The translations under genes and the position numbers were made by a program. Shown here in pieces: positions 1 through 5,167 of a DNA stretch of 5,289 bases. The stretch covers positions 1 through 5,289 of the forward strand of contig JAGKUT010000067.1 in the NCBI GenBank assembly GCA_021152765.1, read 5' to 3'. Position 1 is the stretch's first letter. Each line of letters begins with the position of its first letter. Source of the DNA: Actinomycetes bacterium (GTDB lineage Bacteria; Bacillota_I; Bacilli_A; RF39; UBA660). Under the pieces are notes generated by a model, which did no database searches, was not told where the DNA came from, and worked only from the letters and a program-made list of their open reading frames with translations.

Positions 1-1
1 G

Positions 2-775
2 TGTGATATGGTTGATGATCCAGAAATGCTAGAATTAGTAGAAATGGATATCAGAGAAAACCTTGAAAAATATGGATATGATCCAGACAATACTCCAATC
101 ATTCAAGGTTCAGCATTAAAGGCTCTTGAAGGAGATCCTAAATATGTTGATAAGATTATGGAATTAATGGATGCAGTAGATACTTGGATTGAAACTCCAG
201 AAAGAGATACTGACAAACCATTCTTAATGCCAATCGAAGACGTATTCACTATCACAGGTCGTGGAACTGTTGTTACAGGACGTGTTGAAAGAGGACAATT
301 AAAACTTAACGAAGAAGTTGAAATCGTTGGTTTAAAAGAAACTAAGAAATCAGTTGTTACAGGAATCGAAATGTTCCGTAAACAATTAGACTATGCAGAA
401 TGCGGAGATAACGCTGGTGTACTTCTAAGAGGTATCGCTAGAGAAGACGTTGAACGTGGTCAAGTATTAGCTAAACCAGGTTCAGTTACTCCACATACTA
501 AATTCAAAGCTCAAGTATACGTTTTAACTAAAGAAGAAGGTGGACGTCATACTCCATTCTTCAGTAACTATCGTCCACAATTCTATTTCAGAACTACTGA
601 CGTAACTGGTGTAATCGAGTTACCAGAAGGAACTGAAATGGTAATGCCTGGAGATAACGTAGAAATGACAGTTGAATTAATTGCTCCTATCGCAATCGAA
701 AACGGAACTAAGTTCTCTATTCGTGAAGGTGGTAGAACAGTTGGTGCTGGTAACGTTTCAGAAGTTATTAAGTAA
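2..775 (+). CDS. tuf: Elongation factor Tu (EF-Tu), C-terminal two thirds, 5' end outside window
   Basis: EF-Tu is the cytosolic GTPase that carries aminoacyl-tRNA to the ribosomal A site. The reading frame is open from base 2, so the gene continues to the left. The visible part is 257 residues against about 395 for the family, so roughly 137 N-terminal residues (P-loop, switch I and II) are missing. The first two residues, C and D, are the end of the NKCD guanine-specificity motif. [10 protein letters not shown] follows at fragment residues 36-45 and is the SAL (G5) motif. Domain II is shown by [13 protein letters not shown]. Domain III is shown by [27 protein letters not shown] and the terminal [10 protein letters not shown]. 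Isoleucine is written only as ATC or ATT, and some arginines are CGT, which fits a highly expressed gene. A terminator follows the TAA stop directly. The ATG at 8 is an internal methionine, not the start. Confidence 0.98.
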   Translation, partial: CDMVDDPEMLELVEMDIRENLEKYGYDPDNTPIIQGSALKALEGDPKYVDKIMELMDAVDTWIETPERDTDKPFLMPIEDVFTITGRGTVVTGRVERGQLKLNEEVEIVGLKETKKSVVTGIEMFRKQLDYAECGDNAGVLLRGIAREDVERGQVLAKPGSVTPHTKFKAQVYVLTKEEGGRHTPFFSNYRPQFYFRTTDVTGVIELPEGTEMVMPGDNVEMTVELIAPIAIENGTKFSIREGGRTVGAGNVSEVIK

Positions 776-783
776 TTAAAAAA

Positions 784-823
784 TAAAAAAAAGAAACTAG
801 AAAAATCTAGTTTCTTTTTTTTT
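784..823 (+). terminator. Rho-independent terminator of tuf
   Basis: A 9-bp stem, GAAACTAGA (793-801) with TCTAGTTTC (806-814), closes an AAAA loop. The stem is extended by an upstream A-run pairing with the downstream T-run, which has nine Ts (815-823). It begins within 10 nt of the tuf stop codon, as expected for the end of this transcript. Confidence 0.93.
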
Positions 824-885
824 ACAAATGAATATAATATAAATGTAGAAAAATGAAAAACATATAAAAGACAAACTATCGAAAG

Positions 886-914
886 TTGACAGTATATAAT
901 ATATTTGTTAAAAT
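886..914 (+). promoter_or_regulatory. Sigma-A type promoter of the small lipoprotein gene
   Basis: A perfect -35 box TTGACA (886-891) is followed by a 17-bp spacer and a -10 box TAAAAT (909-914). TGT just before the -10 gives an extended -10. Transcription would start near 921, leaving a leader of about 15 nt with AGGAGG at its 5' end. A TATAAT at 895-900 is an alternative -10 that would give a longer leader, but it has no good -35 box at the right distance. The promoter lies downstream of the tuf terminator, so this gene is probably transcribed on its own. Confidence 0.75.
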
Positions 915-935
915 TAAATAAGGAGGAGTGAAAAA

Positions 936-1355
936 ATGAAGAAGTTAGTTTTAGCTGGAGTACTATCATTAGTAGTTTTAACTGGATGCGGAAAGAAAGA
1001 AACAATAACATGTAAACAAACACAAACTACTAATGGAATAACAGTAGATTCAGTTGTTAATATTGATATTGAAAGCAATCATTTTAAAGAAATTAACATG
1101 GTAGTTGATATTGAGTTACCAGATTCATATCTAAGCAGAAAAGATTCAGTTATTAAACAATATGAAAGAATGTATTCAAATTTTGAGAAACAATATGGTG
1201 TAAAACCAGTTGTATCTGAATCTGATAAAGGTGCAAAAGTTGAGATGAAGATGACTGCAGAACAAGCTAAAAAATTCTCTGGAAGTAATAATGATAAAGC
1301 TACAAGAAAAGATGTAATTAATATGTTTGGAACACAAGGATTTGATTGTAAATAA
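936..1355 (+). CDS. Small secreted lipoprotein of unknown function (YehR/DUF1307-like layout)
   Basis: This is a 139-residue exported lipoprotein. The signal peptide has K2-K3, a hydrophobic core at residues 4-15 and a lipobox L-T-G-C with the lipidated cysteine at residue 18, so the mature protein should be anchored on the outer face of the membrane. The mature part is short, hydrophilic and rich in lysine and beta-prone stretches. It contains two further cysteines, C26 near the anchor and C138 as the penultimate residue, which could form a disulfide joining the two ends. No catalytic motif is visible. The size and plan (lipobox, GKKET-type linker, strands, a K/E-rich helix, C-terminal G-F motif) recall the YehR/DUF1307 group of small Firmicutes lipoproteins, but I cannot confirm this by eye. 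The start is fixed by AGGAGG at 921-926, 9 nt before the ATG. The gene stands alone between two terminators. Confidence 0.85.
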   Translation: MKKLVLAGVLSLVVLTGCGKKETITCKQTQTTNGITVDSVVNIDIESNHFKEINMVVDIELPDSYLSRKDSVIKQYERMYSNFEKQYGVKPVVSESDKGAKVEMKMTAEQAKKFSGSNNDKATRKDVINMFGTQGFDCK

Positions 1356-1380
1356 AAAATACTCTATTGAGTATTTTTTT
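1354..1380. terminator. Bidirectional terminator between convergent genes
   Basis: The stem AATACTC (1358-1364) pairs with GAGTATT (1369-1375) around a TATT loop, and the flanking A-run and T-run extend it. Read on the plus strand it ends in a T-run (1374-1380) after the lipoprotein gene. Read on the minus strand the A-run at 1354-1359 becomes a T-run after the substrate-binding protein gene. The two stop codons are only 23 nt apart, so this one hairpin can serve both transcripts. Confidence 0.85.
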
Positions 1381-2242
1381 ATCTATATAATTCTTGCTTT
1401 AATAAATTAATATTTTCAAAACTTAAAGACATATAATCTTTTTTACTAGTTCTTTCATTATCACTTAAACTCGAAAGTGGATGGAAAGCTAAAGTTTGAA
1501 CACCTGTTTCATCAATAATACCTTGGACAACTGGACTATTATCAACATCATCAATAACAAATATATGCTTAACTTCCCCAGAACCAATTTTTCTTTTAAC
1601 ATCAGCAATAGCCTTATCAGTAACACTTTTCTCATCCAAAGAAATAACACTAAATCCATATTTTTCTAAAAACTTAAACATATCACTAGAAACAACAATC
1701 GTTGAATTATTTGAACTACTAGAAATAACATTTAATTTCGCACTTAAAGTAGATAAATCCAACTTCAAATCATCATAATTCTTTTCTATTTCATTTTTTA
1801 AATAATGATTATTTATATACTCATTAAGACCAGCTTTAATATTACGTGCAAGCATTAATGCATTAGAAGGATCTAGCCATAATTCCTCTTGATAAGAATT
1901 ATATTCCATACTTAATGTCGCATCAATAATTTTTAAATCATTATTAAATTTAAGCATAGAAGATAAATAACTTTTTTCTTCACTTAATCCATTAAAAATA
2001 AATAAATCGGATTTACTATAATCTTTTATTTGTTTATCATTCAAAGTATATAAATCAGTTATAACTCCATCAGGATAAATACTAGATATTTTACTATGTT
2101 CACCATATAACCTATTAGTTATATATTCAATCGGATAAACAGAAGTATTAATTGTAATATCCTCCATCGTATCACGTTTAATACAACCTGTAAGACAAAA
2201 ACAAATAAAAATACTAAATAAAATAAAAATTTTTTTCATCAT
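1379..2242 (-). CDS. ZnuA/PsaA-like metal ABC transporter substrate-binding lipoprotein with altered ligand residues
   Basis: This 287-residue protein resembles the cluster A-I solute-binding proteins that deliver Zn or Mn to ABC importers. The signal peptide ends in lipobox L-T-G-C with the lipidated cysteine at residue 20. Family landmarks follow in order: the first strand with TSVYPIEYI (33-41), the PDGV loop (57-60), SDLFIFNG (78-85), LWLDP (121-125), the long linking helix (about 140-175), [14 protein letters not shown] (183-196), FVIDD (228-232), [11 protein letters not shown] (246-256) and DYMSL (269-273). The normal histidines of PHDYEP, DPHxWLDP and SHxxF are replaced by D63, E120 and S186, while H254 sits where the family usually has Asp or Asn. 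The substrate may therefore differ, or metal binding may be lost. The start overlaps the yidD stop (ATGA), and AAAGGAG lies 5 nt upstream; the next codon is also ATG and could be used instead. No permease or ATPase gene is visible in the window. Confidence 0.82.
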   Translation of the reverse strand: MMKKIFILFSIFICFCLTGCIKRDTMEDITINTSVYPIEYITNRLYGEHSKISSIYPDGVITDLYTLNDKQIKDYSKSDLFIFNGLSEEKSYLSSMLKFNNDLKIIDATLSMEYNSYQEELWLDPSNALMLARNIKAGLNEYINNHYLKNEIEKNYDDLKLDLSTLSAKLNVISSSSNNSTIVVSSDMFKFLEKYGFSVISLDEKSVTDKAIADVKRKIGSGEVKHIFVIDDVDNSPVVQGIIDETGVQTLAFHPLSSLSDNERTSKKDYMSLSFENINLLKQELYR

Positions 2243-2460
2243 TTCAACTCCTTTGGTACAGGATCATATCCACTTTTTTTACTAAATGGGCTGCACCTAA
2301 TTATTCTTTTTATAGTTAATATAGAACCTTTAAAAGCACCAAATCTACTAATGGCTTCAATTCCATAATTAGAACAAGTAGGATTAAACCTACACTTACT
2401 ATGGCTACTTAAAGGTATCATTTGATAAACACTTATCATACCAACTAGCATATATTTCAT
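2239..2460 (-). CDS. yidD: Membrane protein insertion efficiency factor YidD
   Basis: YidD is a small membrane-associated protein thought to assist YidC-dependent insertion of inner membrane proteins. The 73-residue length is normal for the family. The diagnostic pattern is present: Y12-Q13 and P16 near the N-terminal amphipathic segment, C23-R-F-N-P-T-C29-S-N-Y32 as the core signature, E35-A36, G41 and G45, R52 to R55, C56-S-P and the terminal G64-Y-D-P-V-P69. Most relatives have a GG pair before YDPVP; here it is S63-G64. The start is supported by GGTG six nucleotides upstream and by a promoter just beyond. In many bacteria yidD sits between rnpA and yidC; here it is away from that cluster and is translationally coupled to a substrate-binding lipoprotein. 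Its last codons (AAG GAG) form the ribosome binding site of that gene. Confidence 0.95.
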   Translation of the reverse strand: MKYMLVGMISVYQMIPLSSHSKCRFNPTCSNYGIEAISRFGAFKGSILTIKRIIRCSPFSKKSGYDPVPKELK

Positions 2461-2475
2461 ATTAACACCAATTTA

Positions 2476-2504
2476 ATTATACTAAAAATTTAAATAAAAG
2501 TAAA
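2476..2504 (-). promoter_or_regulatory. Promoter of the yidD-lipoprotein operon
   Basis: On the minus strand, TTTACT (2504-2499) lies exactly 17 bp before a perfect TATAAT (2481-2476). The predicted start of transcription is near 2469, leaving only about 9 nt before the yidD ATG, just enough to include the GGTG ribosome binding site. It faces away from the rnc promoter, so about 100 bp control both directions. Confidence 0.7.
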
Positions 2505-2530
2505 TTTAATATTTCTTTTTTAATAAAATT

Positions 2531-2539
2531 TGATATAAT
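2531..2539 (+). promoter_or_regulatory. Extended -10 promoter of the rnc-yebC operon
   Basis: TGATATAAT is a perfect extended -10 element (TGn plus TATAAT at 2534-2539). The -35 region at 2511-2517 is T-rich and matches TTGACA poorly, which is acceptable for an extended -10 promoter. Transcription would begin near 2546, directly at the AGGTG ribosome binding site, about 12 nt before the chosen rnc start. Confidence 0.65.
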
Positions 2540-2546
2540 AAATACT

Positions 2547-2551
2547 AGGTG
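2547..2551 (+). promoter_or_regulatory. Ribosome binding site that decides the rnc start
   Basis: AGGTG lies 6 nt before the GTG at 2558, a normal spacing. The alternative in-frame GTG at 2549 lies inside this site and has no ribosome binding site of its own within the predicted transcript. Confidence 0.75.
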
Positions 2552-2557
2552 ATTATT

Positions 2558-3223
2558 GTGAAAGTTTTAGAAAAATTTAATATAACTCCAAATCATGATT
2601 CATTATACGAAAAAGCATTCACACACACATCATACGCAAACGAACATGGTACAACTAGTTATGAAAGACTAGAGTACCTTGGGGATGCAGTAATGGAATT
2701 AGTAATAAGTGAATACTTATATAAAAATACTGAAAATGATGAAGGAGAAATGACAAAACTAAGAAGTTATTACGTATGTGAAAATGCACACTACGAATAC
2801 TCAAAACAATTAGGATTAAATGAATTTGTTTTGTTAGGAAATGGAGAAGAAGAATCAGGCGGAAGAGATAGAAAAGCAATTATTGCAGATATCTATGAAG
2901 CATTTATAGGAGCAATATTCCTAGACCAAGGATTTGAATATGTAAAAAGTTTTATATATAAACATATAATACCAATAATAGAAGATAAATCTAATAATTT
3001 CTTCAATGATTATAAATCAGTACTACAAGAATTTGTACAAACAGATAAAAGAAGTCTTTCATATGAAGTTGTAGACGAAACAGGACCAGCACACAATAAA
3101 ACATTCACAGTAGTTGTAAAAATAGACGATATCTTATATGGAAAAGGAATCGCAGGAAGTAAAAAAGAAGCAGAACAATTAGCTGCAAAAGACGCTTTAC
3201 AAAAAGCACAAAATGGGAGGTAA
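2558..3223 (+). CDS. rnc: Ribonuclease III
   Basis: RNase III cleaves double-stranded RNA, processing rRNA precursors and some mRNAs in the cytosol. Using the GTG at 2558 the protein has 221 residues, close to the usual 220-240. The catalytic domain covers about residues 1-142. It holds the signature Y35-E-R-L-E-Y-L-G-D-A-V45 (usually NERLEFLGDAVL) and the second acidic pair in A-D111-I-Y-E114-A-F. By comparison with the E. coli enzyme, E39, D43, D111 and E114 are the Mg-binding residues, and all four are intact. The double-stranded RNA-binding domain begins at D151-Y-K-S-V-L-Q-E-F and ends with the helix G200-S-K-K-E-A-E-Q-L-A-A-K-D-A-L. Codons mostly end in A, and isoleucine is often ATA. 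The gene is followed after 2 nt by yebC, whose ribosome binding site lies in the last rnc codons. Confidence 0.96.
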   Translation: MKVLEKFNITPNHDSLYEKAFTHTSYANEHGTTSYERLEYLGDAVMELVISEYLYKNTENDEGEMTKLRSYYVCENAHYEYSKQLGLNEFVLLGNGEEESGGRDRKAIIADIYEAFIGAIFLDQGFEYVKSFIYKHIIPIIEDKSNNFFNDYKSVLQEFVQTDKRSLSYEVVDETGPAHNKTFTVVVKIDDILYGKGIAGSKKEAEQLAAKDALQKAQNGR

Positions 3224-3225
3224 AT

Positions 3226-3945
3226 ATGGGAAGAGCATATGAAGTAAGAAAAGCAAGCATACAAAAAACAGGGGCAGCAAAAGCAAAACTATATTCAATG
3301 TATGCAAGAGAAATATATCAAATAGCAAAAAATGGAGGAACAGAACCAACAGGTAATCCTAGTTTAAAAAGAATACTAGAAAAAGCAAAAAAAGAACAAG
3401 TTCCAGCAGATATAATCAAAAGAGCAATCGATAAAGTAAACAGTGGAGCAGATGAAACATACGAAACAGTAAAATATGAATTATTTGGTCCAGCAGGAAC
3501 AACACTAATAGTAGAATGTTTAACAGATAATGTAAACAGATCAGTAAGTAGTGTAAGAGCAGTAATCAATAAATGCAAAAGTAAAATGGGAAGCATGGGA
3601 AGTGTATCATATAACTATGATAACCTATGCATAATTGGATTCAAAGGACTATCAGCAGATGAAACATTAGAAGTATTAATGGAAAATGATGTAGATGCTG
3701 AAGACATTGAAGAAGATAATGATTTAGTAATAGTATATGGAGATCCACAAGACTCATATAAAATTAAAGAAGCAATTCAAACAAAACTAAATGATGTAAA
3801 CTTTGAAATAGATGAAATAAGTATGCTACCAAAAGACAAAGTAACATTAGCAGGAGAAGACTTAGAAATATTTAATAGACTTTTAACTATGTTAGATGAT
3901 GTTGAAGATGTTAATAAAGTATATCACAATGTAGAATTAGGATAA
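3226..3945 (+). CDS. yebC: YebC/TACO1-family protein, YeeI (YebC2) type
   Basis: This 239-residue protein is full length for the family. It starts MGRAYEVRKAS, like the B. subtilis YeeI branch, rather than MAGHSKWANIKHRK of classical YebC. Three-domain landmarks are visible: the N-terminal helical part with YAREIYQIAKNGG (26-38) and VPADIIKRAIDK (59-70), F87-G-P-A-G-T92 and T100-D-N-V-N-R105, G122-S-M-G-S-V-S-Y129, the acidic DVDAEDI (155-161) and the terminal Y233-H-N-V. The family was long annotated as DNA-binding transcriptional regulators. Work on TACO1 and bacterial members points instead, for at least some of them, to translation and relief of ribosome stalling at proline-rich sequences; which applies here is inference. 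GGGAGG lies 5 nt before the ATG, inside the end of rnc, so the two genes are probably translationally coupled. The last three sense codons form the rising arm of the terminator. Confidence 0.95.
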   Translation: MGRAYEVRKASIQKTGAAKAKLYSMYAREIYQIAKNGGTEPTGNPSLKRILEKAKKEQVPADIIKRAIDKVNSGADETYETVKYELFGPAGTTLIVECLTDNVNRSVSSVRAVINKCKSKMGSMGSVSYNYDNLCIIGFKGLSADETLEVLMENDVDAEDIEEDNDLVIVYGDPQDSYKIKEAIQTKLNDVNFEIDEISMLPKDKVTLAGEDLEIFNRLLTMLDDVEDVNKVYHNVELG

Positions 3946-3961
3946 TTCCTAATTTTTTTTT
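3935..3961 (+). terminator. Terminator of rnc-yebC overlapping the yebC stop codon
   Basis: An 8-bp stem pairs AATTAGGA (3935-3942) with TCCTAATT (3947-3954) around a TAAT loop, followed by a T-run to 3961. The left arm is coding sequence (part of the final Glu, then Leu and Gly codons), and the TAA stop occupies the loop. Confidence 0.85.
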
Positions 3962-3989
3962 GAAATTTATGTGAATTAAAACACTTTTA

Positions 3990-4018
3990 TTGATTATGAA
4001 AAACATAAATGTTATAAT
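3990..4018 (+). promoter_or_regulatory. Promoter of the cysteine desulfurase operon
   Basis: TTGATT (3990-3995), a 17-bp spacer and a perfect TATAAT (4013-4018) form a good sigma-A type promoter, with TGT before the -10 as an extended element. Transcription would start near 4024, about 12 nt before the ATG and within the AGAAGGTGAT ribosome binding region. An inverted repeat, AACAT-aa-ATGTT (4002-4013), lies in the spacer and could be an operator. Confidence 0.75.
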
Positions 4019-4035
4019 TTAGAAGGTGATAAAAT

Positions 4036-5157
4036 ATGACATATTTAGATTATAGCGCAACAACTCCAGTAAGCGAAGAAGTACTAGAAAGTTTTTGCCA
4101 AGTTTCAAGAAAATATATAGGAAATCCTAACTCATTGCATAGATTAGGTACTGAAGCAAATGAAATGATTAATAAAGCAACAAATCAAATTGCAGATATA
4201 TTAAAAGTAAAACCAAGTGAAATAATATATACAAGCGGTTCAAGTGAATCAAATAACTTAGCTATAAAAGGAATTGCTTTAAAATATAAAAATAGAGGAA
4301 ACCATATTATAACAACACCACTAGAACATTCCTCAATAAATGGACCATTAAATTATTTAATGGATAATGGATTTGAAGTAGATTTTGTTGAATTAGATGA
4401 AAATGGTATGGTTGACCTAGAAAACTTAAAAAGTCTAATCAAAGATACAACAATATTAGTAAGCATAAATTCAGTAAATAGTGAAATAGGACTTAGACAA
4501 CCTATTGAAGAAATCGGAAAAATACTAAAAGAATATCCAAAAATATTCTTCCATGTAGATATGACTCAATCAATAGGAAAAATAAATATACCACTAGATA
4601 ATGTTGACCTAATGAGCTTTTCAGCACATAAGATATATGGTATAAAAGGAATTGGTTGCCTAATTAAAAAAGAAGGAATCAATCTAGAACCATTAATACA
4701 CGGTGGAAAATCAACAACAATATATAGAAGTGGTACACCAGCAGTAGGATTAATCTGCTCAATTTCAAAAGCCTTAAGACTAGCTACAGAAAACTTAGAA
4801 AAAAAATACGAACACGTATTAGAAATAAATAATTATCTAAGAGAAAAATTAAAGAATTATGACAAAGTATTTATAAATAGTAATGAAAAATCAATACCAT
4901 TTGTATTAAATATGAGTGTAATTGGAATAAAACCAGAAACACTACAACATGCAGTAGAAGAAGACGATATATTTATATCAACACAAAGCGCATGCTCATC
5001 AAATACAACTATGTCAAAAGCAGTATTAAACCTTACAAAGGATGAAGAAAGAGCTAAATCAAGTGTAAGAGTAAGTATTAGTTATTTAACAACAAAAGAA
5101 GAAATAGATAAATTTATCAGTAGTTTTGACAAAATATACAAAAGATTAATAGGTTAG
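4036..5157 (+). CDS. Cysteine desulfurase, NifS/IscS family (class V aminotransferase fold)
   Basis: This PLP enzyme removes sulfur from L-cysteine, giving alanine and an enzyme-bound persulfide used for Fe-S clusters, thio-tRNA or thiamine. The 373 residues are slightly shorter than IscS (about 400) and usual for the short Firmicutes NifS/NifZ-like forms. Key residues are present: Y3-L-D-Y-S-A-T-T start, T66-S-G-S-S-E-S-N for phosphate binding, E97-H98 with the PLP-stacking histidine, H173-V-D-M-T-Q178 with the PLP-contacting Asp175 and Gln178, S196-A-H-K199 as Schiff-base lysine, and S318-A-C320-S-S with the persulfide cysteine. Two sites deviate from IscS: NNEIG is N148-S-E-I-G, and the GG(Q/H)ER part before R-S-G-T is G223-G-K-S-T-T. 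The start follows AGAAGG, 9 nt upstream of the ATG. The next gene, a thioredoxin-like protein, begins 10 nt later and is probably co-transcribed. Which acceptor it serves cannot be read from the window. Confidence 0.94.
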   Translation: MTYLDYSATTPVSEEVLESFCQVSRKYIGNPNSLHRLGTEANEMINKATNQIADILKVKPSEIIYTSGSSESNNLAIKGIALKYKNRGNHIITTPLEHSSINGPLNYLMDNGFEVDFVELDENGMVDLENLKSLIKDTTILVSINSVNSEIGLRQPIEEIGKILKEYPKIFFHVDMTQSIGKINIPLDNVDLMSFSAHKIYGIKGIGCLIKKEGINLEPLIHGGKSTTIYRSGTPAVGLICSISKALRLATENLEKKYEHVLEINNYLREKLKNYDKVFINSNEKSIPFVLNMSVIGIKPETLQHAVEEDDIFISTQSACSSNTTMSKAVLNLTKDEERAKSSVRVSISYLTTKEEIDKFISSFDKIYKRLIG

Positions 5158-5167
5158 AAGGTATAAC

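Noticed and set aside
833..838. TATAAT just after the tuf terminator as a promoter
   Set aside because: There is no -35 box at the right distance (the position falls in the terminator stem), and a much better promoter follows at 886-914.
583..1023. Long minus-strand open frame across the end of tuf and the intergenic region
   Set aside because: It runs antisense to tuf and to the lipoprotein start, crosses a terminator, and has a low-complexity F/L-rich product with no ribosome binding site.
1379..2242. The ZnuA-like gene as a decaying pseudogene
   Set aside because: The frame is intact over a full-length protein with lipobox, fold landmarks, promoter, coupling and terminator. The ligand changes look specific rather than random.
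2486..2507. AAATTTA...TAAATTT inverted repeat in the yidD-rnc intergenic region
   Set aside because: It consists only of A and T in an extremely AT-rich stretch, so it is likely chance. It overlaps the yidD promoter but nothing else supports an operator.
2549..2557. Upstream GTG at 2549 as the rnc start, adding three residues
   Set aside because: This GTG lies within the AGGTG ribosome binding site, which is correctly spaced for the GTG at 2558, and the predicted transcript begins only a few bases before it.
2655..3596. Minus-strand open frames opposite rnc and yebC (2655-2879, 3010-3264, 3318-3596)
   Set aside because: They are antisense to well-recognised genes. Their products are F/L/S/H-rich, as expected from reading A-rich coding DNA backwards.
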